Positions 7,660 through 15,411 are shown, counted from the first letter of the stretch. The stretch: 33,900 bases of DNA from Lachnospiraceae bacterium (GCA_016287095.1 JAEEVK010000023.1:1-33900); one strand, 5' to 3'. The notes: a model not told the origin generated them from the sequence alone. Numbers and translations are program-made.

Positions 7660-8496
7660 TTAAAATGTCACAGTATCGCCCGCAGCAATATGCACTTCCT
7701 TATCTCCATAAGAAAACCAGATATCAGTAGCTGTGGGATTGATACATAATGTCATATCGGTGTTAAATATAAGCTGATCAAAAGCATGGCAATAATCATA
7801 TATCTCAATATTGGTTGCATACCAGATATCCTGTTTTCCACTAACTTTCTCTGCAAATTCTTCAATTATTTCCCAATTGTCCATAGCTTCGAACTCATAG
7901 CTGTGCCCCCACAGATAAAAAAGCATTGGTGACCAACCATCTTTAGCACCTATAAACCTTTCCACCAGGTTCATAAGCTCAGGATCATTATGATGGCATG
8001 TCGCAGGCATTCTCAACCAATCCTGAGGTACTCGGAATCCGTGAGTGGAATTAACTGTTCTTGCATAGCATATCCCACAATTTCTAAGTATCTCAACACT
8101 CTTATCATCAAATGCCCCATATGGATAAGCAAAACCTCTGATAACAGTATTGAAAATCTCTTCAAGGGCTCTCCTGTCGCGAATGATCTCCTCTGTAGCT
8201 ATATTCCCTGGGAGTCCGACCAGCGCAGCATGAGTATATGCATGAGCAGCTATCTCCCAGCTACTGGCAGCATAAACTTCTTTTAATCGTTCAAGCGGCA
8301 TCCGTCTGTGTATTGTTCCGGGAGCATATGTGGTTCCCTCCGGGGGGAAACACCCGCTGTTTATATTAAAAGTCCCTTTAAGCCCCTTTTTTTCAACGAT
8401 TTCTATAAGATGCTCATCCTGTTCAACTCCATCATCATAGCTTAAGGTAAGTGCTTTCGGTTTTCCTTCAGGAAATCTCATTATTAAATTAGCCAT
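7660..8496 (-). CDS. Polysaccharide deacetylase (NodB/CE4 family)
   Basis: 278 aa. CE4 motifs: TLSYDDGVEQD (D21, D22), HAYTHAA (H85, H89, the metal-binding H-x3-H) and RGFAYPYGAFD at 120-130. The N-terminus lacks a signal sequence, so it likely acts on a soluble intracellular N-acetylated or formylated sugar rather than cell-wall glycan. The last 60 residues form a short beta-rich extension (CINPTATDIWFSYGDKEVHI). GAGGAACA lies upstream of the ATG at 8496. With the transporter and ceramidase-like hydrolase it forms a three-gene unit. An IS605-like element ends about 60 bp upstream and may have cut it off from its original promoter. Confidence 0.88.
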   Translation of the reverse strand: MANLIMRFPEGKPKALTLSYDDGVEQDEHLIEIVEKKGLKGTFNINSGCFPPEGTTYAPGTIHRRMPLERLKEVYAASSWEIAAHAYTHAALVGLPGNIATEEIIRDRRALEEIFNTVIRGFAYPYGAFDDKSVEILRNCGICYARTVNSTHGFRVPQDWLRMPATCHHNDPELMNLVERFIGAKDGWSPMLFYLWGHSYEFEAMDNWEIIEEFAEKVSGKQDIWYATNIEIYDYCHAFDQLIFNTDMTLCINPTATDIWFSYGDKEVHIAAGDTVTF

Positions 8497-8564
8497 TGTT
8501 CCTCATACTCCTCTCCAAATTAGTTTTATTGACTTTTGTCCGGGTATTTGAAAAACCGGTTGAC

Positions 8565-8680
8565 GCTTCATAGTGAAGCCTCACACGACTAAAGTCGCGT
8601 GCTTCCTATAGCAGCCTTTCGGCTGCGCCCACTTTAGGTGGGCGGACTGCGTTTCTACCCTACAGCCTAAACTCAGATGA
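8565..8680 (-). ncRNA. Probable TnpB guide RNA (omega/reRNA) region
   Basis: Downstream of the tnpB stop, read on the minus strand, are four compact hairpins in a row: GCCCAC/GTGGGC (8627-8643), GCAGCC/GGCTGC (8611-8626), CACGCGAC/GTCGTGTG (8582-8601) and GCTTCA/TGAAGC (8565-8579). TnpB systems are known to produce a right-end RNA from this position, with the guide taken from flanking DNA beyond the element. The 5' end may lie inside tnpB and is unknown. The assignment rests on position and structure. Confidence 0.55.
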
Positions 8681-10006
8681 TTACGCTACTGGAGCATTAA
8701 TCTCCGCATACAGGTTAATTAGTGTAGAGAACGTGCAGGTGCTTCTCTTACTGCACTGAGGGACTTTAGCCTCAATCAGCAACCTTGAACTCTCATCCAA
8801 GGATTTTAAGATCTCGCGTAAGAAATACCTTGCCCCTATGTTATACGAAGCTGATAGATCGCAATTATAAGTCTTACCATTTTGGAACTTGCAAAGTTCA
8901 TAAGTATTAAAGCCACCATCTTTGCCACGAAGGACAGTCCCGCTGCCATCATAGGCCAGTTTAGAAGTCCCCCATGCACAGATATGGCTTATCCTCATAC
9001 CGAGTCTGTGAGCCTTGTTTGTAACAACAGCCTGTACTTCCTGACTGCGCCAGAATTTAAGTTTTTGCTTCTTTGAACCATGTATACGCCCTTTTTTATC
9101 CAAGTGCTCAAACACTATGACATCTGCATTATAAAGGACAGCTATATCCATGATGTAGTTAGCGGTTTTTGTTGCAATGTCGTGGCTGATGCCTTTGGCT
9201 TTTTCCCATAGCCTCGGAGTTTTATGGTTACCATGCTGCTGAGCCTTTTTGATACGGTTTACGCTGTGTGTCAGATGGTCTGTTTCTCTGGAAAGCTTAC
9301 AGAAATGCCTTCCAAGAATAGTGCCATTCGGGCGCATCACGGAAACCGTAGCGGCGGTATTTATGCCAAGGTCTACAGCAACAATAGTCTGTTCATATAC
9401 AGGTGTATCGCCAATCGTAACCTTTTCCTCGAACGGGAAGTCTAAGAACCATTCCTTGCCACGTTTCTGAAGGGTGGGGGCACATTGTTTACGGGTACTG
9501 CAGCGTCTGTATATGTAGTCCATATCTGATTTCTTGAGGTCTACTGCTATCCAGTCCCATGTATTGCGTACATAGACCTTTATCTGTGCATTGTACATAT
9601 CAGTCTGATCATACATCACAGTACGGTACATGGATGGGAATACATAGCCGGCTTTGGGAGTTGATGGCTTATTGCCAACAGGATTATCATTCCAATTAGC
9701 CAGGTTGCTCTTATAGGAAGATACTTTCCCGATAGCTTCGTTTATAGCGCCCCGGCGCATATAGCTCGGCATCTTATAGAACTTTGCATCAAAATCATAT
9801 GCTGGATTGGAATTATCTTTTGTGGCATGGATAAGAGTTTCGATATATGTGAGCCTGTTTGCACCCTTGAATGTAGAAATATCATCCCAATTATCCAGAC
9901 AGACAGCGACAAGATAGTCTACGGCATGTCTGTATACGATGACAGTATCTTTAAATATACTGTTGTAGTGTTTGATTTTGACACTATAAGACGTGTATAT
10001 CTGCAT
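8681..10006 (-). CDS. tnpB: TnpB RNA-guided nuclease (IS605 OrfB family)
   Basis: 441-aa TnpB of a type common in Lachnospiraceae. RuvC residues are intact: D212 in VAVDLGINTAATV, E300 in DVIVFEHLD and D383 in NCDLSASYNIGARYF. The zinc ribbon usually between RuvC-II and -III is degenerate: only single cysteines (C343, C372, C382) and no CxxC pairs. The N-terminal half has the RNA-binding features of the family (MRRGAINEAIGKVSSYKSN). The ATG follows AGGAGG by 7 nt. TnpB cuts the empty donor site with an element-encoded guide, which helps retain the element. No frameshift was seen, so it is likely functional. Confidence 0.93.
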   Translation of the reverse strand: MQIYTSYSVKIKHYNSIFKDTVIVYRHAVDYLVAVCLDNWDDISTFKGANRLTYIETLIHATKDNSNPAYDFDAKFYKMPSYMRRGAINEAIGKVSSYKSNLANWNDNPVGNKPSTPKAGYVFPSMYRTVMYDQTDMYNAQIKVYVRNTWDWIAVDLKKSDMDYIYRRCSTRKQCAPTLQKRGKEWFLDFPFEEKVTIGDTPVYEQTIVAVDLGINTAATVSVMRPNGTILGRHFCKLSRETDHLTHSVNRIKKAQQHGNHKTPRLWEKAKGISHDIATKTANYIMDIAVLYNADVIVFEHLDKKGRIHGSKKQKLKFWRSQEVQAVVTNKAHRLGMRISHICAWGTSKLAYDGSGTVLRGKDGGFNTYELCKFQNGKTYNCDLSASYNIGARYFLREILKSLDESSRLLIEAKVPQCSKRSTCTFSTLINLYAEINAPVA

Positions 10007-10042
10007 ACCGCAACCTCCTTTTATAGTAGCTGTTATAAGTAT

Positions 10043-10071
10043 ATAATAGCATAAAATCAGGAATTCTACAA
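10043..10071 (-). promoter_or_regulatory. Candidate tnpB promoter
   Basis: Minus-strand -35 TTGTAG (10071-10066), a 17-bp spacer and -10 TATTAT (10048-10043), 36 bp before the tnpB ATG. The -35 is weak and the -10 good. Confidence 0.45.
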
Positions 10072-10072
10072 C

Positions 10073-10120
10073 AAAAAAAGCCGCCTAACTCACGACTAAA
10101 GTCACGAGCGTGCGGCGGCT
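10073..10120 (-). terminator. Terminator in the left end of the TnpB element
   Basis: On the minus strand AGCCGCC (10120-10114) pairs with GGCGGCT (10085-10079) around an inner GACTTTAGTC hairpin, and seven T follow directly. It lies 99 bp past the stop of the aldo/keto reductase and just upstream of the tnpB promoter, so it would stop readthrough into the element. Confidence 0.75.
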
Positions 10121-10218
10121 AATCGTCAACCTGCTTCTACGTCCTGGTTACAAGAAACCATAACCACAGACCTGTTTTTCCCCGTCTTCCAGTAATTCGC
10201 AGACTCAGTGTTATAAGC

Positions 10219-11358
10219 TCAATAAAACAGACTTGCAGCCTTTTTCATACGTTCGGCGATCTTTACTTCAAACGGGCACCTACTTTCACACCCTTTACAG
10301 CCTATGCATTCCGAGGCTGTATGTTCCAGAGCCTTATAATGCTCTCTCACACTTTCCGGTATGGTCTCCTGTAAAGATGCAAGGTCGTACAGTTTATTTA
10401 CCATAGCTATATCAATGCCTGCAGGGCATGGCTTGCAATGACCGCAATATGTACACTGCCCTTTGTAAGAATGTAAGGGAGCTGCAGCTATGACTGAAGC
10501 GTAGTCCTTTTCGTCATCAGTAGCATTTTCATATGAAACCGCAGCATCTACCTGGTCTTTTGTATCGTATCCGCATAAAATAGATGCCACGCCTGGCCTG
10601 GTCAGAGCATAGTGAACAAGCTGTATAGGCGAAAAAGCTACTCCGAACGGTGACCTTTCTTTATCCAGCAAAGCACCCCCGAAAAAGCCCTTCATTACAG
10701 TCAATCCTACATTATTCTCTTCACACATTCTGTAAAATTCTGCACGTTCGGGATCTATCCCGGCATATTTATCATCATATCCTCCCCACATAGTATCTAA
10801 ATCCTCAGTAGCAGGGCGCATGTCAAATGCAGGGTTTATACTGAACAGTATCATCTCTATAAATCCGGTCCGGACAGCCCGCTTTCCGATCACCGGATTA
10901 TGAGTACTTAAACCGATATGCCTGATCTTTCCTTTTTCATGAAGCTCATGTACATAGGTGATAAAATCCCCGCTCATGACCTTATTCCACTCATCTACGG
11001 AGTCAATATAATGTATCATTCCCAGATCAATATAATCTGTTTTTAGCCGATTAAGCAGGTCCTCAAATGCCGGTCGGACATATTTCAAGTCTCTTGTTCT
11101 TACATACTGTCCGTTCTGATATGTTGAACCTATATGTCCCTGAACATACCAGCTTTCCCTGCATCCTTTCATTGCACTGCCGATAATATCCCGAGATTTC
11201 GGATCCGGCATCCAGCAGTCAACTATGTTTATCCCTTTACTGTGGGCATATTTGAGCAGTTCAACAGATTCCTCTGTCTCATGTCTTTCCAGCCACTCTC
11301 CTCCAAATCCGATCTCGCTGACCTTTAGCCCTGTTTTCCCCAAAATCCTTGTTTTCAC
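10219..11358 (-). CDS. Aldo/keto reductase with C-terminal 2[4Fe-4S] domain
   Basis: 379 aa. Residues 1 to about 270 are an AKR barrel (RILGKTGLKVSEIGFGGEWL, MIHYIDSVDEW, GKIRHIGLSTHNP). The C-terminus holds two clusters of cysteines (CTYCGHCKPCPAGIDIAM and CIGCKGCESRCPFEV), typical of clostridial ferredoxin-type AKRs. Asp is kept at D47, but the usual catalytic Tyr region reads DCWMPDPKSRD and the Lys region reads VQGHIGS, so the classic Tyr and Lys look absent, a trait I associate with one AKR subfamily. The start is GTG at 11358 with AGGAGG 7 nt upstream. The natural substrate is unknown. Confidence 0.9.
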   Translation of the reverse strand: MKTRILGKTGLKVSEIGFGGEWLERHETEESVELLKYAHSKGINIVDCWMPDPKSRDIIGSAMKGCRESWYVQGHIGSTYQNGQYVRTRDLKYVRPAFEDLLNRLKTDYIDLGMIHYIDSVDEWNKVMSGDFITYVHELHEKGKIRHIGLSTHNPVIGKRAVRTGFIEMILFSINPAFDMRPATEDLDTMWGGYDDKYAGIDPERAEFYRMCEENNVGLTVMKGFFGGALLDKERSPFGVAFSPIQLVHYALTRPGVASILCGYDTKDQVDAAVSYENATDDEKDYASVIAAAPLHSYKGQCTYCGHCKPCPAGIDIAMVNKLYDLASLQETIPESVREHYKALEHTASECIGCKGCESRCPFEVKIAERMKKAASLFY

Positions 11359-11542
11359 TAGCTGATCCTCCTACAATATATCTATAAACAATAGCGCTTT
11401 ATTTGCTATGCCTAAATGCACATAAACATCTTATTTTTTTAATTTTGACTTATTTTTTTATTTTAGGGGTTCTGCCTCACAATCCTACAGAAGAGTTTCG
11501 CAATCACCTAATAATTTTTTTTATGCCCTAAAATTACAATCT
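11359..11542. other. AT-rich intergenic region with a 12-bp direct repeat
   Basis: 184 bp without a gene. CTTATTTTTTTA occurs at 11430-11441 and 11449-11460 (19-bp period). A short CTTTACA/TGTAAAG hairpin (11541-11557) overlaps the stop of the acetyltransferase gene and might be a weak terminator. Nothing else was recognised. Confidence 0.35.
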
Positions 11543-12055
11543 TTACAGTTTGTAAAGAAAGCCTACTTCTTCATAATCTTTATACCCGATATTTGTCGTA
11601 TGCTCACCTATGATCTTCCCGCCCATTTTCTCATAAAACTTCCTGGAAGGATAATTCTCTTTCAAGCACCAGATTATCATGTTTTTTCTGCCCTGTTTCT
11701 TCAGATCATCGATCACATATGAAAACAGTCTTCTGCCCAAGCCCTGCCTTTTTAACTTCGGATCCACATAAAGTGCTATCACTTCACTGTCTATTTCCAA
11801 TACATCTTTCGTAAAAGAATTATCATTTACATACCAGCAATAACCGACTATGCGACCCTCTGAAACAGCTACAATGTAATCCCTGTACTGTTTTCTTCTC
11901 CTGTCAGCCAGTATACCCTTGTCCATATTATCTAAGTACTCGTTGCTGACAATGCCTCTATATGATGTTTGCCAGGAATTTATCAGTATATCCGTTACAG
12001 CCTCGGCATCCTCTATTTCCATTCTCCTTATGATAATGTCATCCATATTACTCAT
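11543..12055 (-). CDS. GNAT-family N-acetyltransferase
   Basis: 170 aa. RRMEIEDAEAVTDILINSW opens the GNAT fold. IDSVIALYV-type strand 4 (here IDSEVIALYVDPKLK) is followed by the acetyl-CoA loop RQGLGRRLFSYV and NYPSRKFYEKMGGKIIGEH, the canonical C-terminal strand-helix. The substrate is unknown. AAGGATAG lies right before the first ATG; a second ATG three codons in is equally possible. It is the last of five minus-strand genes with gaps of 50 bp or less, led by a PARG-like hydrolase. Confidence 0.9.
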   Translation of the reverse strand: MSNMDDIIIRRMEIEDAEAVTDILINSWQTSYRGIVSNEYLDNMDKGILADRRRKQYRDYIVAVSEGRIVGYCWYVNDNSFTKDVLEIDSEVIALYVDPKLKRQGLGRRLFSYVIDDLKKQGRKNMIIWCLKENYPSRKFYEKMGGKIIGEHTTNIGYKDYEEVGFLYKL

Positions 12056-12105
12056 CTATCCTTGAAAAATTATCTACTGGAATATTTCTTTACATTAGAC
12101 ATTTT

Positions 12106-12624
12106 TTATAATTTTTTCTGTAGCCAAATTAGGTCATACCATCTTTCATATTTCTTCCCTATCGACTTCATATGAGCAACCTGGGTATAGCCTTCTTTCA
12201 GGTGAAAATTCAAGCTGTCGTGCGTCAGATACTCATCTTCGTTCTCCGAATAAGCCACCCCTGCAAGTATATTAACTATCCCCTGTTTTCGCAGTCTTGT
12301 CTCCAGCTCAGAATATAATGAAGACCCAATTTTCTTTCTTCGAAAATCCTTGTCAACATAAATCGACGTAGTAGCTGTCCAGTTGTATGCCTCGCGTGCG
12401 CTATATGCTCCGGCATAAGCATAACCTACCACTCTGTCATTATATGTGCACACAATATATGGATATCTCTCGACCGTCTTTCTTATCCTGTCCTCAAACT
12501 CATTTGCTGAAGGTGCCTGATATTCAAAAGAAACGGCAGTATTCTGTACATAATAACTATAAATTTCTGCCAGTCTCTCCGCATCTTCGAGTTTTACTTC
12601 TCGTATTTTGTATTCCTTAGCCAC
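12106..12624 (-). CDS. GNAT acetyltransferase, phosphinothricin-acetyltransferase-like
   Basis: 172 aa with the PAT/YncA pattern: IYSYYVQNTAVSFEYQAPS, RVVGYAYAGAYSAREAYNW, and the CoA loop RRKKIGSSLYSELE. Members acetylate the amino group of methionine analogues or similar amino acids. It is clearly paralogous to the gene at 25141-25659 (shared SYYV-NTA-SFEY, YAYAGA, EDEYLT and GRWYD/NLIW segments). It lies 36 bp after the MazG-like gene and 50 bp before the next acetyltransferase, so it is within the same probable operon. Confidence 0.9.
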   Translation of the reverse strand: MAKEYKIREVKLEDAERLAEIYSYYVQNTAVSFEYQAPSANEFEDRIRKTVERYPYIVCTYNDRVVGYAYAGAYSAREAYNWTATTSIYVDKDFRRKKIGSSLYSELETRLRKQGIVNILAGVAYSENEDEYLTHDSLNFHLKEGYTQVAHMKSIGKKYERWYDLIWLQKKL

Positions 12625-12660
12625 TATTTTCCCCCAACCTGTCTGCTTTCAGCTGTACTT

Positions 12661-12987
12661 TTACCAACGATCCATGTTCTTTTTGAACTTCTCGGTATAT
12701 GCCGCCTTGAGCTCTTCTGCCGATATCCCGTAACACAGCAATACGTCGTTATAATACATAAGGACATCCGCCAGTTCTTCTATGAGGTGTCCCCTTTCAG
12801 GATTCTCCTGTTCAGCAGCTTTGCTTCCATGTTTTTTAATTATATCTATAACCTCACCTATTTCTCCAATCATCCAAAGAAGCTTGTTTTTCCCTGTTTC
12901 CGGTGATATCTTTTCCCATTTATCCTTGTATTTTTCCTGCAATGCTATCTGCATTGACCGCATCTCATTTATTCCAAAATCATCCAT
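12661..12987 (-). CDS. MazG-like NTP pyrophosphohydrolase
   Basis: 108 aa, all-helical. GEIGEVIDIIKKHG and HLIEELADVLMYYND give the E-x2-E plus E-x2-D metal-binding set of the MazG/HisE/dUTPase-2 fold, which converts (d)NTPs to NMPs plus pyrophosphate. Short single-domain length suits a MazG-like housecleaning enzyme. The nucleotide preferred cannot be told. The ribosome site is weak (GGG runs). It is located between the tautomerase-GNAT fusion and an acetyltransferase, 34 and 36 bp away. Confidence 0.85.
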   Translation of the reverse strand: MDDFGINEMRSMQIALQEKYKDKWEKISPETGKNKLLWMIGEIGEVIDIIKKHGSKAAEQENPERGHLIEELADVLMYYNDVLLCYGISAEELKAAYTEKFKKNMDRW

Positions 12988-13021
12988 AACCCTATATTCC
13001 CTTTATATATTATCAGTTTTA

Positions 13022-13912
13022 TTACTGTATTTTTATCCAATATCTCCTTATAGGTTCATTATCCCCAGCAACAGATACTGTATTTTCCAGTATGCCGCCA
13101 CATTTCTCAACTGTTTTCCATGAGCCTACATTTTCTTCGTGAACACCGATTAAAACTCTATTTATATGTCTGGCCTTAGCCTGTTCAAGCATTAGTTTAA
13201 GGCTTTGAACAGCATACCCTTTCCTGCGCTCGCTCGGACGTATGCCATATCCGATATGCCCCCACGAATTGAAGCCTTCAACTGTAAGGTAATGCCTGAG
13301 GCTTGTAGCTCCTATAAGCCGGCCATTCTCATCTATCACAAAATAAGAAGTTGTCGATGCATAAGGGGAATCGTTAGTTGCATGCTCGCACATATCCAGC
13401 ATTTTAATGAACTTGGCAAATTCTTCCAAAGTATCAAACGGCTCATTAAGGAACCATGGCACTATCTGAGTTTTACTCTCCTGCCATTCCCTCATCATAT
13501 CGTTGTATTGAATAAAGAATGTCAGATCCGGTTTAACCAAACATACTTTTCCAGAGCTCTTCTGTTTGCCGCCCATCCCCCAGTTTTCTAACGGAGGCTC
13601 ATTGAATATGATAAATATATCCGAAGGAGAAATCGATAATCTGTCTGAGATCTTCTTTGTAATCTTCTCTATGGCATCCTTTTTCTGCTCGCAGGTCCTT
13701 CCCGGGAAAACAGTCAGTTCGATTATCATGAAATTTTCCGTTTTCCCATCAGGAAACTCGAAATCTTCCCTGTCTATTTCTACTATGCGCTGAAACCTGT
13801 CCCAGTCCTCTATTCCAAAAGTCTCTATTAAAGCCTCATGTACAGAGTCAAGCAAAGTTTTCTTGAATTCCTTACTCTTGCCTTTTACTACATCTATTCT
13901 TACCAATGGCAT
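13022..13912 (-). CDS. Tautomerase-GNAT fusion protein
   Basis: 296 aa with two domains in one uninterrupted frame. Residues 1-118 are a complete tautomerase (Tautomerase_2 type): the catalytic Pro directly after Met (MPLVRIDVVKGKSKEF), then FEFPDGKTENFMIIELTVF and IIFNEPPLENWG. Residues from about 123 form a GNAT domain (YFVIDENGRLIGATSLRHY, GYGIRPSERRKGYAVQSLK, NVGSWKTVEKCGG). Both domains are usually separate proteins of about these sizes. The fusion suggests tautomerisation and acetylation of related substrates (inference). The gap to the PARG-like gene upstream is 19 bp. Confidence 0.88.
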   Translation of the reverse strand: MPLVRIDVVKGKSKEFKKTLLDSVHEALIETFGIEDWDRFQRIVEIDREDFEFPDGKTENFMIIELTVFPGRTCEQKKDAIEKITKKISDRLSISPSDIFIIFNEPPLENWGMGGKQKSSGKVCLVKPDLTFFIQYNDMMREWQESKTQIVPWFLNEPFDTLEEFAKFIKMLDMCEHATNDSPYASTTSYFVIDENGRLIGATSLRHYLTVEGFNSWGHIGYGIRPSERRKGYAVQSLKLMLEQAKARHINRVLIGVHEENVGSWKTVEKCGGILENTVSVAGDNEPIRRYWIKIQ

Positions 13913-13931
13913 ATGAAAACTCCTTTACTTT

Positions 13932-14732
13932 TTATTCAAAAATCCGTCGGAATTCGCTGATATTCTTACCATTTTCAGATCCGTAGATCGCAAATCGCAC
14001 CTCATCGAAAAAGTACCCGTAGCCCTCGTCAATAAGTATTTGCTTAAAATACCCGGCCACATCATGTGGCTTATTTCCAAAAGCTCCGCACCCCCATGCA
14101 CCAAGCACAAGATTTTTGTACCCGTTATCTGCAGCAATCAGTAGAAGTATCTTAATTCTCCTGATCATAGTTTCCTCTATAAGTTTTGAAGAAGCAAACA
14201 GGGCTGCCCCTCTCCTGTTAGGAGCAGGAACCGTGATAACGCTTACCGTAAAAGGCTCTTCAAGTAATTCGAGAGCTGCATTCCTGAACACGAACACATT
14301 CTCTGATAACAGCATATAATCAGATTCGACTTTGCTAAAGTGCGTATTGTTATAATGGTACATCTCAGATGCTTTTTCAGACGATATAGATGCATACAGA
14401 GTACTACACCTGCAGAGTGCTTCCTCCTGCGCATTGGCTCCGATTTTAAATCCCCCACCCGGATTATGTGCATTGGCGAAATTCATGACATATGGGTTAT
14501 CCATATCTCTTGCAGCTTCATAAGAATCTGCATTTATGACCTTAATTGTACATATTTTATCCTGCTTTATATTGGAGAAATCCTTATTAAGAAGAGCCTC
14601 TCCGTCATCAGGAGAATATACAGCAACTCCCGTATGCTCTTCTTTTTTAAATGCAATTTTCTTTCCTGAAACCTCGTATGTTCCGGTCTCAGTAATCCCT
14701 ATAGTCTCTTTTGCAACCTTAATGTTATTCAT
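13932..14732 (-). CDS. TIGR02452 family protein, microbial PARG-like
   Basis: 266 aa. It contains the poly(ADP-ribose) glycohydrolase signature GGG-x7-QEE in NPGGGFKIGANAQEE at 90-104, with the catalytic Glu pair E103/E104, followed by VITVPAPNRRG and VLGAWGCGAFGN, macro-domain-like loops. This family removes ADP-ribose from proteins or related targets. The ATG at 14732 has AAGGGG upstream; a TTG eight codons earlier is less likely. A consensus-like promoter sits 74 bp upstream, and four genes follow at short spacing. Confidence 0.88.
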   Translation of the reverse strand: MNNIKVAKETIGITETGTYEVSGKKIAFKKEEHTGVAVYSPDDGEALLNKDFSNIKQDKICTIKVINADSYEAARDMDNPYVMNFANAHNPGGGFKIGANAQEEALCRCSTLYASISSEKASEMYHYNNTHFSKVESDYMLLSENVFVFRNAALELLEEPFTVSVITVPAPNRRGAALFASSKLIEETMIRRIKILLLIAADNGYKNLVLGAWGCGAFGNKPHDVAGYFKQILIDEGYGYFFDEVRFAIYGSENGKNISEFRRIFE

Positions 14733-14805
14733 AAAAAACCCCTTCTTTTGGAACAATCGTCACAGGCATATATCCACTGCCTATATTTTTCGAAAACCTG
14801 CATAT

Positions 14806-14834
14806 ATTATACCAAATCACGTTTTTGTTTTCAA
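14806..14834 (-). promoter_or_regulatory. Promoter of the PARG-like/MazG/GNAT operon
   Basis: Minus-strand -35 TTGAAA (14834-14829), 17-bp spacer, -10 TATAAT (14811-14806). The near-consensus match and position before the first gene of a closely spaced series make it credible. Confidence 0.7.
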
Positions 14835-14940
14835 ACAAAATAATGCTTTTTGTTTTATGTTCTTCCCTAAAAATTCCAAATACTTTCCACGTAGATTCCT
14901 ATTTTTGGGTTTATCATATGGCTGCAAGCAAAAGTATCGA

Positions 14941-14946
14941 TATAAT
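14941..14946 (+). promoter_or_regulatory. Possible -10 box for the Lys-rich secreted protein
   Basis: TATAAT 56 bp before the ATG at 15002. No good -35 hexamer stands 16-18 bp upstream, so this is only tentative. Confidence 0.3.
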
Positions 14947-15001
14947 GCATACTGCTTTCTGTCTGCAGCAGATGGCAGAATACATCTAAAAAGGAGGAAA
15001 A

Positions 15002-15406
15002 ATGATCAGGAAAAATCTATTTAAGACAGCTTGTGCATTGTCAGCTGCGATCATCGCGCTTTCTTCTGTCCCTGTAGCAGCCGAAGAAATCACAACTCCG
15101 ACAGAACAGGTTCAGGAAGACACAACAGGCACTGTTGACGAAACAGTAAAAAAATCGAAGCACAAGAAGCACAGGAAATCAGAAATTTCTGAAGGCGAAG
15201 GTACTGTGACTGACAAAACTTCAACCGACAGCACCGTAACCAAGAAAAAACCCAAGAAAGAGAAGAAAACCGAAGTTTCTGAAGACGGTACAGTAACAGA
15301 AAAGAAAACAAAGAAATCCAGAAAGCCGGGTGGCAAGAAAAAGCCTTCTTCCAAGAAGACCTATGATTCTGCTGTCCAGGATTCCCAAGCAGCCAATGAA
15401 GCATAA
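15002..15406 (+). CDS. Secreted Lys/Glu/Thr-rich low-complexity protein
   Basis: 134 aa. The signal peptide runs MIRKNLFKTACALSAAIIAL to a cleavage site after VAA (about residue 27). The mature chain is about a third lysine with repeated motifs (SEISEGEGTVTDK, TEVSEDGTVTEKK, KKPKKEKK, KKPSSKK), disordered and strongly basic, with no cysteine or enzyme motif. AAGGAGGAAAA precedes the ATG. It may bind acidic wall polymers or be a degenerate surface protein; the role is unknown. The antisense frames rich in Phe/Leu are shadows of this composition. Confidence 0.8.
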   Translation: MIRKNLFKTACALSAAIIALSSVPVAAEEITTPTEQVQEDTTGTVDETVKKSKHKKHRKSEISEGEGTVTDKTSTDSTVTKKKPKKEKKTEVSEDGTVTEKKTKKSRKPGGKKKPSSKKTYDSAVQDSQAANEA

Positions 15407-15411
15407 GATGT

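Larger units (their letters stand above)
8558..10131 (-). mobile_element. IS200/IS605-like element carrying only tnpB
   Basis: The tnpB gene is flanked by related ends. GGTTGACG at 8558-8565 and its complement CGTCAACC at 10124-10131 bound the unit, and each is followed inward by a hairpin with a GACTAAAGTC core (8582-8601 and 10089-10108). No TnpA gene is present, so movement would need a transposase in trans. Exact cleavage sites cannot be fixed from one copy; the outer limits given are the symmetric 8-mers. The element sits between an aldo/keto reductase and a deacetylase gene. Confidence 0.7.
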
